Shown here: piece by piece, positions 25,981 to 36,961 of the stretch
Position numbering within the stretch: position 1 is the stretch's first letter
Layout: each line of letters opens with the position of its first letter
Assembly: GCA_020284085.1 (NCBI GenBank)
Contig: JACEVL010000409.1
Coordinates: 156,001-220,000 of the forward strand
Direction of reading: 5' to 3'
From: Aporrectodea caliginosa
Taxonomy: Eukaryota > Annelida > Clitellata > Crassiclitellata > Lumbricidae
DNA: 64,000 nucleotides
Program-made: the position numbers and the translations under genes
Notes under the pieces: generated by a model
What the model was told of the DNA's origin: nothing
The model's database searches: none
What the model saw: the letters and a program-made list of their open reading frames with translations, nothing else

Positions 25981-26457
25981 AATTAGGAAACATTTGATTT
26001 TTCATGATGAAAACCAGAATATTGGAGTTCATTTTTAATGCCCATCATGCTATACATTTAGCATCAGGAGCAGGTGATGATGGCGATGATGATGATGGAT
26101 TGCATAATTGAGAAAGGACTTACCAATCAGTGTGATAGATTATAATTTGCCTTTGGACACAGGCACCACACTTACCGTTGCATTGTATCTGCTCATTGAT
26201 CTGTGTAGAGTGTAGACTTATTTATCAGTTGACCTTGATTTTAAGCGTCGTTGTTTTATAACCGACCAAGAGTTTTGTTTATTTCATTCTATAGACCTAT
26301 GGATCGCTGTGAACATGAAAAATTTGCCTTTATAAATCTAAAACCAAAACCAAAAGCAGAGTTGAAGAACATATAAATCAATATCTAAAATCAGGTCGCC
26401 TTAAGTTCTGTATACATACTTAAGCAATATCTTTTTAATTTTGAAATCTACATTTAA

Positions 26458-26520
26458 CACTTTAACGACGAGAATGTACTAAAAGTGGCTGGGAAACCAG
26501 TGCAGCTCGACATTAAAGTG
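26458..26520. mobile_element. 63-bp palindromic MITE, TTAA flanks (copy 1)
   Basis: The termini CACTTTAACGACGAG and CACTTTAATGTCGAG (reverse strand) are imperfect inverted repeats flanked by TTAA at 26454-26457 and 26521-26524. The core shares GTACTAAAA and GGAAACCA with the copies at 26574 and 58062. TTAA targets are typical of piggyBac-type (and Kolobok) transposases. Confidence 0.75.
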
Positions 26521-26573
26521 TTAACAGGTTGCTAAGTTCCTTCACCATTGTTTCAGAACAAGCACTCATTTAA

Positions 26574-26636
26574 CCCTTTAACGACGAGCGTGTACTAAAA
26601 TGTATAGGAAACCATAAGCGGCTCGTCGTTAAAGGG
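26574..26636. mobile_element. 63-bp palindromic MITE, TTAA flanks (copy 2)
   Basis: Perfect 16-bp terminal inverted repeats CCCTTTAACGACGAGC are flanked by TTAA at 26570-26573 and 26637-26640. This is the best-preserved of three copies and lies only 53 bp from copy 1. Confidence 0.85.
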
Positions 26637-28769
26637 TTAAAAAAATCCCCACAGGTTGATCATTAGACGTTACACTAATATAGCATCAGTATTGTACCAC
26701 TGTAAGTTGCATGGTGATTAGCACTCTGGTTAAAGTTTTCACATATAGCACTTCTGAGTAGTTGCCTTGAAGGGGTGCCATGTAAATTTTTAAGTGAATG
26801 AGTGAATGAAAATTATTACTGTACTTTCCAAGCAAAGTAGGCCTATGCTGTGAATCTCTGTGTAATAGCTTTAAACGACAATGATATTTAATATGATTAT
26901 TTACAACCATTCTGTTGTCATTTTACATGATTAACATGATAATTACCAGTGATCATTCTATTGTCATTTAGGATGATTATTAACCATTCTGTCCTAATCT
27001 ACCTATTTTGGGGTTTATTTTTGTAAGTACCAGCTAACGGCCAACTGTACATATTTTTATTTAATCTTTTGTCTTGTGATGAGCAGTGTTGCCATTTAAA
27101 AACCTCTGAATTGTCTTATGACTAATTTAGACTTAAAGGCAAAAATTGTGTTTTGGTTTCGACCAGTGTGTTGCCATAAAACTTGCTTCTCATGATCTTT
27201 AGCCTTGAGATATTGACACTGTGCAAAAAGAATTTCTTTGATCAGCTGCCCTTTGAAAGGGTTCATCTTCAAGTGCACTGCTCTTTGCTGAGTTTTATGC
27301 TTCCATTTCTACCATGTGCTCTTCCTCTTGGATGAACTCTTCCTTTGTCAGGCTGTATCCATTCTATACCACATCACTGTTCTCTGGGCCTCCTTTCCTT
27401 AGGTTATCTTTCCATTCATTTTTTGGATGCAGTGAATCATAATAGGCACTTGGGAATTCTCGTTTCATGACCGTAAGTCCGTAACAACGTGGACTGTCAA
27501 ATCCAAATTTGTTGCTACTTGATATCGAGCAGGTAGGTTGTATCAGTAAAAATATATGAGCATTTTCCTTCGAGTATCAGCGGAGAGACGTGGGCGGACC
27601 ACGTGGGCCAGAAACAGCAGAGGCTTGGTCTGAACCTACTGAAGACCTCCTGCAGGTTATGAGTTGGATGAGTTCTTATCAGTATTGTTACTGCTAGTAA
27701 TTGAATTCTAAGTGGCCTATCCGAATAGTTTCACTTGATGTTGAGCTCGAGTACATTTGTTTGTGATTACGTGTGGGGAAATTTTTTTGCAAGTCTGGGC
27801 AAATCCCTGGTCCACGCTAGCAAAACTGGAGCAAAGCTTTCACAAGACAGCCAAATGTTGACAGACTATGTGCTAACTAAATACCAGTGAATTAAGAAGT
27901 CAAGCTACAGAGTGGTAGCAAGTTGGAACAGATGAGTTTTAAGTATAGCCCTGATTGAGATTGGAGAACTGACAGAATTCACAAAACTGGGCAGTGAATT
28001 TCGCCAGTGCTGTGAACACCTGAGAGCAATGCACGGCGCTACAGAAGTCTTTATATTAGATAGCAAGTTGAAACGGGTGAGCCTTGAGTTTGAGAATGCG
28101 ATCTGTGTCGGGTTCGAACCTAGGTCATGGAGGGGTAAAGCCTCTGCCTTATCCTCCCTCTCAATTCCTGCAATGCCAGTCTAATGGCTGACACAGTAGA
28201 TGACCAACTTTTCAACAGCGATACGGTCGAATACAAATCACGTACTCCAATGCCTGCTACCTCCTTCGAAACAAAATAGCCACTACCTATGAACCAGATC
28301 ACATAACTTCACTCTATACCATCCACAGACAATCGGAACTTTATTTCACGGGTAGGCCTACTTTATAAGTGTATATTCTGAAATTTTCATAAGTATCTGC
28401 TTTTCCCATAGTATAGTTCCTCAGTAGGAAAGCGACCGGATTTCTCCTTGTTAATGACATTAGCTATTTACTGCCTGTAACAAGTGACAGCTTGGTTTCA
28501 TGATTAAACGAATATTCATTAATTGATTGATTAATTATCATGATGCATAACCATCCACTCGGTCACTGTGGTGTCACCACCCTTCAGGTCCAATCAACTG
28601 AAATGCACACTGTTCTATTTGGGATAATCTTTCGCTGCAGGTGCATACAGTTTCACAACACATGGCTATGTAGCTGCTGGGCCTGAGTTGCAACTGTTTT
28701 TAGACCAATGACGCATCCATTTGTACAGCAATTCACACATACATTCGACGTAGATGCATACTTACATAC

Positions 28770-28880
28770 ATGCCTACATATGTACATACATACATACATA
28801 CATACATACATGCATACATACATACATACATACATGCATACATACATACATACATACATGCATGCATGCATACATATATG
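28770..28880 (+). repeat. (CATA)n microsatellite
   Basis: About 100 bp of CATA repeats with CATG variants. The Cys/Met/Tyr-rich and His/Ile/Thr-rich frames on the two strands are artefacts. Confidence 0.9.
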
Positions 28881-29107
28881 CATAAGTGTGTAAATATGTT
28901 CATGCAGTGTTTCCATTAATGCCCAAATGGCCGTTTTTACGGACGTAAAAACGTCCAAAATGTCCAAATTTCTCGGTGTGATAGCCGAAAGAAATGAGTT
29001 ATGTCCAAAAAAATTCTACTTCAGGGCGTAACTACGTCTTCTTCTTGGACTCCAACGGAAGCACTGTGTACATGTGGACTTTGTCTGATTGTTGTTGTTT
29101 TAGGACT

Positions 29108-30461
29108 ATGAGTTGCGCCTATGTCTTGGTGTTCGTTCTGGTGCTGACTGCTTCCGTCTGTACGTTGGGTGCCCCGCGGCTGCCGCGTCAGCTGCAGAAG
29201 GCTGGAGACCATAGGGTTTTCATGTGGGGCCAGAACCAGAGGCTCTCCATGCACGACAACGGAACTGTCCAGCTGAGACCGTCCAGAGGCAACAATTGCT
29301 ATGACTGTGAGTCTTCAGCCTTTCGCCTCTTTCATCATTCACATAATTGTTTTGCTAACTGATGTAATATTTTCATTATAATAGGCCAGCACAGAGAGCG
29401 CCTCTGAGTAGGTCTCTTGAAGAGGCGCTATATAAATTCTCAGAATGAATCAGTTGCACTTCTTTCAGGATTCCCTATAGGATCCAAGTGAGCTTTAGAT
29501 CTGGCAACTTGCTATCATCGGTACCGTTGCCATCATCAGTGATAAGCATAGTTGTCATTGTCATCATCGGCTTTATCGTTGTCATCCGTCGTCATTGTCG
29601 CAGTCATCGTCCACATTCATCATCAGGTGTCTTCATTTCATCTTCATCATTGTCCTCAGTTTCATCATCTTCATCATTGTTGTCCTCATCGTTGACTTCA
29701 TTATGTTCTTCATTGTCATAATCGTCGTCATCATCAAGATCATAATTATCGTCTTCATCATCATCATCATGAATGACAATCATCGTTATCATCCCTTCTT
29801 AGCTGAGATAGAACTGAACACTAAGGACTGATGAATTGTAAGTGTAAATGTAGTGTGTTTTCTGTAGTGACTGTATGGCCTTGACCCTGCTAATTTCTCA
29901 ATGAATTGATCAGGTGAGATCCTTCACCACCACTTCCTTTTTGAATGGGTGCCACACTTGTTAAGGTTCCGAACTCCCCGTATACAGACCGCGCCAGCCC
30001 GAGGTTTTAGATATCTGAAATAAGCCACTGTCCATGTGAACCGGTACTCACACAAACACAGAGGCAATGAGTGGAAGAAAAATGCGTTGGGAAATGAAAT
30101 TTGGCTCTTGAAACTTCTTGTACAGCTGACACGTACGGGTAATTGAAGCCTGCAAGATTATTACTGCAAAGGAGGCAGTGCAGTGGGAGAGGTTCTTTGA
30201 ATTTGCACCAAACAAGGCGACTCTAGTGCATCTACGTATAAATTATTTAAGGAACCAAAAGGAACATTAGGGCAGAGATTCTTCAGTGCAAGAGTTGTGG
30301 ACTTGTGGAATGGTTTGGTAATAGTACTTTCTCAGTGGACACTATTACAGCTTCTAAGAGGAAGCTAGGAGTGATAGGGGCTATGAAGCATTACAGGTTA
30401 ACTTGCAGTAGTTCTAACACAGACTACACATCTTCTTAACCGCCTAAACCCCTTGTATATA

Positions 30462-30551
<90 letters not shown>

Positions 30552-33500
30552 GTAGAGATGTCTATACGTACAGAGCAATGCATTGCCTGTGATTGCGAAC
30601 GAGCTTGGTTCCTGCAATTTAGCCGTCATTGGGCAATGTAAAAAATCTCAAGATTACACTGACCAACAAAATAATATTTTTTGTTTGCTGCTCAGAACTT
30701 TAGAACTGTTCTTAGCTAAATTTGGGGCGCTGATTTCAAATATGAAATCGAAATTTGGCTAGCACGTCAGATTTTTAGGTACGCATAGATGAGGTTCTAC
30801 ACAATTGCAAACTCTCAACTCATATTAAAAATGTATGAAGAATAGGATTTTGTGCTTGTTCTTAGCTAAATTTTGGATGCTGGTTTCAAATATGAAATCG
30901 AAATTTGGATGGCAGGTCTAGTTTTTCAGCTACGCTTCAGTGAAGTTCTACACAATTGCGAATTCTCAGCTCATATAGGCCTATACTGTAAGCGAAAGCA
31001 AAGTATCAAAACTGTATCACACAATGCCAGGCATTTGCTTTCACATTTGTTCTTAGTTAAAATTTGGAAGCTGATTTCAAATATGAAATCAAAATTTGGC
31101 TAGCTTGTCAGGTTTTTTAGGTACGCATCAGCGAGGTTATACATAACCGAAAATTAATGCGGTACATTTGCAGTATGAACTATGCGACGCGTACCTCAAA
31201 AACCTGACGTGCTAGCCAAATTTCAATTTCATATTTGAAATCAGCATCCAAAATTCAGTTGAGAGCAAGCACAAAAGCAAATGCCTCATACATTTTTATA
31301 AACTGTGTTTTCACTGATAGTATGAGTTGAGAATCCGCAATTGTGTAGAACCTCACTTATGCGTACCTAATAAACCTGACGTGCTAGACAAATTTCGATT
31401 TCATATTTGAAATCAGCGCCCAAAATTTAGCCAAGAACAGTTAAAAGTTCTGAGTAGCAAACAACAAATATTTGTTGTTGTTGCGCAGTGTTAATGTAGG
31501 CATATAAAACTTAAAGAATCCGAGAAACTTTATAACTTAAAAACTGGACGTGATAGACAAAAACGGTTTCCGGATTTGGAATCAGCATATTAAGTTAGGA
31601 ACAGGTGTTAGAATCCCAACAGCAAAATGCTTGTTGATCAGTGTTATGATTACAAGTATGATTACTGTTGAATTTGCAGTTTTTATAGTTTTGTTATGAC
31701 CTTGTCATCTTGAGGCTGCTCTGTTATATAGAATTTAATGACAATGTTTAAAAAGAGATAAACAAGTATGTAAAGAATTCAATCATGTGAACCAGTGGAA
31801 CTCTTTCATGCCATCAACTTTTTCTCAGTGTAGTACATGATGTTCAAAGCCTTAGAAGGGTTTTGGTACTTGACTGCGTGGTACTGAGTATGTAAAGGGT
31901 AGGGTAGGGCTCTGCCTCTCATAGGAAATCAATTGAGAGAGAGTTTTCTTCGATTTGCCTTGCAATCTCGTGATGACGTTGATTCAGCTGTGAGGATGAC
32001 TCACTCACTGTCTTAATTTTTTGTCTCACCTAGTTCGGGTCTGTCTAGAAACTGATTCCTATTGACCTATTTTCTTCGTTTGTCGGTGTCGGTGACCTAA
32101 TCTGGCAATGCAGTACAATGGTCTATTTGGTAACACCCATGGCCTGTAACAGAGGCATAGACAGAACTTCTGTGAAGTACTTCAAAAGCGCTATAGTAAG
32201 TGTCTACCGGTACATTCATTTATACATAGGCCTACATACATATACATATATGCATTATACATATACGAACATATATGCATTGATTACATAAATACATACA
32301 TACATACATACGATTGCGGGTGGTGCCAGCTTTGTGTGGCAACTTGGACAAGTTGTTTGTGAACTTTTCTCTCTGTTACCAAGCAGTACAGTTTGGTACC
32401 AGCTTGAGGTGAGAAGCCAACACAAGTCCTGTCGTGCGCTGGCTCCATTTTTAAAACCACTGGATTAGTCATTTGTCGGCTCAAGTGATCACCTCCCGTA
32501 TGTTCCGCTGTAAGATGTGTGCGTTTAATTACAGACCTAACTTACGGTACTAATCTAGAGAGTAGTAGTACTTAGATAATGTCAGGAAAGAAGGCATTGC
32601 ATTGTATTAAAAATTAATATATATTTCGAGAACCATTCTTTCAGCCGTGTCTGGGCCGGGAGTGCCTTTGGGTAGGTATCTTGAAGGGGCACTATATCAA
32701 GTTTTATAATTTATACTGATTGATTGTGTGATTGATTATCATCAATATATGTGACGTCAGCCGAGAGAAGGGAACCACTTGTCGAGAATGGACTTATTAA
32801 CAGCTCCCATAAGCTTATACCGTCAGAAAATCAGGGTAAAAATTTCAGAACGGTTGGCCCAAAGTTTACCATAATTATGCACTTTTTAAAGACAATATAA
32901 AATATTATTTGGTGGGAAATCACCTATAAATATTGAAACTGTCTCTACTCGATGCGTTAATAATAGATTTTTGGCCTTAATGCATCACGTTGAGTGGTAT
33001 AGGTTGCTATACAGCAATTATTAGAGCTTCAAATGCAGTAATTAGATGCAAAATCAGTAATAACGGTATTAAGAAAAAGACCATTTTCCGGCTGATCTAG
33101 AAAGTGACAAGTGGTCCCTTCTCTTGGCCGACGTCACTTATTATTATTCATTTATTTATATTTGCCTTTATTTTCTTTACCCGAAATAAGAGTAATCCCT
33201 CGGGACTAAAAAATCACGTTATGGGTATCTGGAAAATCAGGCCTAGTCCTCAATCAGCAAACGTGCCTTGAAATGCAGTGACATAGTGCTGGATACAGAT
33301 GGAAAGGCACTGGAAAAGGAAATTGACCTTACGTGACTCCCCAGAGATGTTCAAAAGACATTGGCCATCCTCATGGATGAAATCAACCCCAGCAAAGTTA
33401 ATGGGCCCAGTGTTTTGAAGGCGATGGGCGGACCAAGATGTAAAGATGGCAACGCTGAGTGTTTCTCGGTTTTGTGTGTAGCAGACTGTTCTGCCTTTGC

Positions 33501-36185
33501 CTAGCTGCATTTCCATTGCATTTCCATTGTATTCAATGTATTATTGTTATGATTATATGTCAATTCTTAGTTTGTTCATTATTATGTCCTTGAATCCTTT
33601 TGGGTGTGTAGCAATGACGGCAAAGATAACTGATAGTGAAACAATGAAGGCATGATGGTAACAAAGAAGGTGGCATTTTTTTCAAAAGTTGGTGATAGGA
33701 GGAGGAACAAACTTAATACTCAGTTTGAGTGTTTTCTAACCGATACCATTAACTTCTGGGTCCCAATTAATAATGTTACACAGTGTTTTCTCAGAGTACC
33801 TCGGACCTACGTTCTTTAATAATTTTCTACAGAAATCAAAACTTTACCTATTAGAGAGCACAAGGAACATTTTCAGCATATCTTAAGCCTAAAGACGCTA
33901 TATAAATATAACTAACATATATATGTGTTTGTATGTGTGTGTGTGTGTGTGTGTGTATGTGTAGGTGTGTGTTGGTGTATATATATTCATTTCCAACATT
34001 TGTATAGCGCCCCTTCAAGAAAACTACTCAGGGACGAATAGGTGTTAAATAAATGAATGAATAAATATGTATTTATGTATATAAAGTCCATAATGAAATA
34101 TATTTTAGTTTTCCGTTGAATCTCTGTATGAAAATATCTGGTTTGTGGATTTCAGGTGAGGTTAACTTACAGTTCCTTTGCCAAAGACAAAACATTAGTG
34201 GCTGTCCCAAGAGAAGACTAAAGCCAAAGAACAATGACAGGCTAACATCAACCATTGTTATGATGCAGTTTGTATCTGCAGGAAAATATCTCTGCATGAA
34301 TCGAAATGCCACGTTCTATGCAGTCGTGAGTTCTATGTTCTTGTCAGTGTAAATACATTGAAAACGCGGATATTGGCTGTTCCAGGTTTTAATTGAGTAT
34401 GCTTGGAGTATGCGCTGAGCAAACTCACTTTCTGTGAGTGCACTTCAAGTCTATTATTATTATCATTAGGTGCCACTGTCTAACGACCAACCATCAATCA
34501 ATGACACGGAGCAATTGTGAGTGAAGGACTTGCTAAAGGTCCTACACAGTAACCATCTCAGGGAAAGAGGCTCAGACCTGTACTGTCCGTGTTTCAAGGC
34601 CAGACTGCCGGTGCTGTAACCAATCTGATTGGTCGGAATGCTATTTACTCCAAGTGGAATAGGAGTACACTCTGTTAACTCTGGAACAGGCCCTTTACGT
34701 GAATTTGATTAGATAACTCAGATGCCCTGTTACAGGACATGTTATGGATGCTGCTTCTTTCAGGCTTTGCTTTACAGTTGAACAATTTGACATATGTGTG
34801 AAAAAATGACATATGTGTGAGAAACCAACTGAAACAGGCATCACGTTTAAAATAGGTCCAGAATTCGACTGAGAGACGGGCAATTCATCGTTTAAAATGT
34901 TGAAAATGTAGAGATGCTCAATTGATCACTTAAAATGTTGAAACTCTCAACTACATAACTAATGTTGTATGTAGAATGTGATTTCATGTAGCTCTCAAAC
35001 ATCTAAATTGTAGGTAAGATTTAAGTCATTATTTAAAAAAAATTCACATATTAAATAGTTGTAACTAGTTTACTCTTTGTGATAAAAACATTCACATTTC
35101 ATCAAACTAATCTGTGCTTTCAGCTCTTTTCAATGCACCAATAAAACAAAATCTAGAATTTTCGATTGTAAGAGGTTTTCTCAATATGCCACTCAGAGTT
35201 TTTTTTAGATTATTTGAAGCAGTTTTTTAATGTCACTTAATGCAGTTAACGTTAGGGTTATAGTTCCTTTATTACACATGTTTTTCAACATTTGTTGTGG
35301 GTCTGGGAGGATAAAGGTTGTCTTGGCTGTGGCACTGAAATGAAAACAGCAATCAAACAACCAGACAAACTTGCCTTAACGGTTGCATGGTTTGACAACA
35401 TTTTCAAATGATACACTGCATTTGAACCCAGGATGCCATGGTAAACAGCAAGTACATGTTGGTAATAAGCCACCTTGCCATCCAGTAGATGATGTAAATA
35501 CTAAATCATTCATTTTATGCATTAAAACATGACAAAACGTTTTAGGGATGGCCAAAGTCATGTCCAACATGTCCTCTGGTTTGCCTATTGACCAAACTGA
35601 CCTTAAAGATACCATGCTATCTGTATAGTCAAAGACAAAGAATACAGCCTCTTTTCTATTAGTGCTTGAAAATCTTTCAGGTCAATCATGAGTTGTGTTA
35701 TTTGGTCGGAATGAGCACTTTATCTTGAAGTGGTGCTATATAAGTTAAAGTGGTGCTATATAAGTTAAAGTGGTGCTATATAAGTTAAAGTGGTGCTATA
35801 TAAGTTAAAGTGGTGCTATATACATTAAAGTGGTGCTACATAAGTTTGCGGTTACAATTGTAATTCCAATAAAGATGGTCTGGTCTTCTTCTGTTGTGTG
35901 TAGGCTGACCCTGATGCAGATCAGCTTGAAGAATGTGCCTTCTATGTCGTGAATCAAGCGAAATCTGGCCGTGTTTTAATATACCATTTTAAATACCCGG
36001 AGAAGAAACGAAACTGTCGATTGTCGGAAAGGAGGAGGAATGCGAGGAAGAAGTGCGTCAAATACTACCTACGGAAAGGAGATGACAGTTCACTGACAGT
36101 CTTTAAGGGCAAATTCTTCAAAGAATCTCGTTGGCTTCCCGTTAGAAAGGACCTAGGGGTACATGACGTCTCATGGAAAAAGTAG
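29108..36185 (+). CDS. Divergent fibroblast growth factor (FGF)-like secreted ligand, 3 coding exons
   Basis: Exons 29108-29306, 34156-34325 and 35904-36185 join in phase (phase 1, then phase 0) to give 216 aa. Residues 1-21 are a hydrophobic signal peptide (YVLVFVLVLTASVC). Residues 36-55 (RVFMWGQNQRLSMHDNGTVQ) match the first FGF trefoil strand pair (LY.R.G..LQI..DGTV). Exon 2 ends with SAGKYLCMNRNATFYAV, matching the GxYLCMNxxGxLY block. Exon 3 opens with EECAFYV, the FGF CxF block, then carries a basic stretch RRRNARKKC that could bind heparan sulfate. The second intron falls where vertebrate FGF genes have it, between the YLCMN and CxF exons. N-glycosylation sites NGT, NIS and NAT are present. 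The PROSITE-type E after CxF is absent, so the protein is divergent and no subfamily is assigned. FGFs signal through receptor tyrosine kinases outside the cell. An upstream in-frame ATG exists at 28994, but a possible splice acceptor (TTTTAG) ends at 29103. Confidence 0.75.
29490..29785 (+). repeat. Degenerate CATCAT/GTCATC repeat in FGF-like gene intron 1
   Basis: Imperfect TCATCA/TCGTCA trinucleotide-derived array beginning about 190 bp after the first donor. A tail motif CTTGAAGAGGCGCTATATAA lies just before it at 29415-29435. Asp/Glu-rich and Ile/Val-rich frames are artefacts. Confidence 0.85.
29862..30070 (-). mobile_element. tRNA-derived SINE fragment (same family as 9,737-10,045)
   Basis: Shares TGTATGGCCTTGACCCTG, TCAATGAATTGAT, AGATATCTGAAATAAGCCAC and CACAAACACAGAGGC with the SINE at 9737-10045, in the same order and orientation. 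The tRNA-like head is mostly missing here. It lies in intron 1 of the FGF-like gene. Confidence 0.65.
30457..30548. repeat. (AT)n(AG)n microsatellite
   Basis: An (AT)n run at about 30464-30501 passes directly into (AG)n at 30502-30547. The polypurine half could form triplex DNA. Confidence 0.95.
30657..31643. mobile_element. Foldback transposon with long, internally repeated inverted repeats
   Basis: The ends CACTGACCAACAA and TTGTTGATCAGTG are inverted repeats, flanked on both sides by TTA (30654-30656, 31644-31646), consistent with a 3-bp target duplication as in PIF/Harbinger elements. The interior has at least three forward units (starting about 30710, 30856 and 31048) of a roughly 150-bp module with GATTTCAAATATGAAATC and CTACACAATTG blocks. 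Two reverse-complement units follow at about 31180-31280 and 31330-31440, then a diverged end unit at 31545-31640. No transposase frame is present. It lies in intron 1 of the FGF-like gene. Confidence 0.75.
31650..34155. other. Intron 1 of FGF-like gene, distal part
   Basis: Holds CATA microsatellite at 32228-32312, a (TG)n run at 33935-33960, and tail motifs at 32680-32700 (CTTGAAGGGGCACTATATC), 33890-33908 and 33998-34030 (reverse). No other exon was recognised. The 88-codon minus-strand frame at 33250-33516 is of unknown nature. Confidence 0.4.
35729..35848 (+). repeat. 20-bp minisatellite, 6 copies, before FGF-like exon 3
   Basis: Six units of AGTGGTGCTATATAAGTTAA; the first four are identical and the last two vary slightly. 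The unit matches the widespread CTTGAAGTGGTGCTATATAA tail motif, so the array appears to be an amplified repeat tail. It ends 55 bp before the acceptor of exon 3. Confidence 0.95.
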
Positions 36186-36768
36186 CATCTGATGTTGCAC
36201 TGTTTGCTAGATTGCGGAGACGTGTGCTGGGAAGTTCAACTTGTGTTGAGTGAAGACAACATCTCAGGTAGTTTTCATGAAAGTGATGATGTGTTGATCG
36301 GTTGGACGTGTATCTACACAAGGCAAGTCATCATGTATGGATTGTATGGATCGTATGTATGGACATGCATCCTTACGTTAGACGAAGGCATTCCACAAGA
36401 TGGCAGTTTTCGCGTACATTTGGCTAGGAGTTCCACAAGTGAAGACAAAGAAATGGAATGTCACATCTCTGTTGAAACATCGTTCTGTCACTTGTGCAGA
36501 ATTTCTTTTGCCTGTAAAGCATTTACTCCAAGCGCAACGTTTTGTCAAACTGCCGCTGTTGCTTGTGTTAATTTCTGGCTGATATGCATCTGATAGAAAC
36601 ACTGCAAATGACAGGTTTCTTTGCTCATCTGGTTTCATAGATTCGATGTGAGATTCTGATTATTTATTGCAGGTGTAATTGATTTTTATGACTGTATTTA
36701 TAATCCAGTAATCAATACTTATTGAGCGCCAGTAGAGGGTAAGAAGCACCATGCTGATTACAGAATAG
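36186..36768 (+). other. Probable 3' untranslated region of FGF-like gene
   Basis: Follows the TAG stop at 36183-36185. No canonical AATAAA was found before the MITE at 36769, so the 3' end is not located. The overlapping open frames on both strands (36192-36593, 36378-36638) show no domain. Confidence 0.35.
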
Positions 36769-36953
36769 CAGGGATGGACAAATTTAAATTACTCCGAAAA
36801 ATGTAATTGAATTACAAATTACAAATTACCTTGGGACATGAAATGTAATTTCAAATTACAAAATACATGGGAAATGTAATTGAATTACAAATTAACAAAT
36901 TGTGCAATTTCATGCAATTTCAATTATGTAATTTCAATTACTGCCCATCCCTG
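36769..36953. mobile_element. hAT-type MITE (CAGGGATGG termini)
   Basis: The left end CAGGGATGGACAAATTTAAA and the right end TACTGCCCATCCCTG are inverted repeats, flanked by octamers CAGAATAG (36761-36768) and CAAAATAG (36954-36961), an 8-bp target duplication with one mismatch. The interior is AT-rich repeats of GTAATTTCAAATTAC-like palindromes. Length 185 bp; no ORF. Confidence 0.85.
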
Positions 36954-36961
36954 CAAAATAG

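Larger units (their letters stand above)
25985..28779. other. Intergenic, two MITEs, no gene recognised
   Basis: Two 63-bp palindromic MITEs (26458-26520, 26574-26636) are the only clear features. A B-box-like GGGTTCGAACCTAGG at about 28108 might belong to an eroded SINE, but no A box or tail was recognised. A copy of the tail motif (CCTTGAAGGGGTGCCATGTAAAT) lies near 26764. Confidence 0.4.

Noticed and set aside
28994..29107. Upstream in-frame ATG of the FGF-like gene as the start
   Set aside because: It would bury the signal peptide behind 38 hydrophilic residues; the ATG at 29108 puts the hydrophobic core at the N-terminus.
33250..33516. 88-codon minus-strand frame ending before FGF-like exon 2
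   Set aside because: It has an almost protein-like composition but no recognised domain, splice context or neighbouring copy; it may be repeat-derived, so it is not called as a gene.
34116..34352. 78-codon frame as an independent small gene
   Set aside because: Its middle part is exon 2 of the FGF-like gene (34156-34325) with matching acceptor, donor and phases.
35729..35848. CRISPR-like regular array
   Set aside because: Direct tandem units with no spacers, in a metazoan genome; a minisatellite.
35920..36185. Alternative FGF-like exon 3 start at an internal CAG before 35920, joining exon 1 directly
   Set aside because: The phase would allow it, but skipping exon 2 removes the YLCMN strand of the trefoil; the 35904 acceptor fits exon 2 in phase 0.
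36192..36638. Overlapping frames on both strands after the FGF-like stop codon
   Set aside because: No domain and located in probable 3' untranslated sequence.
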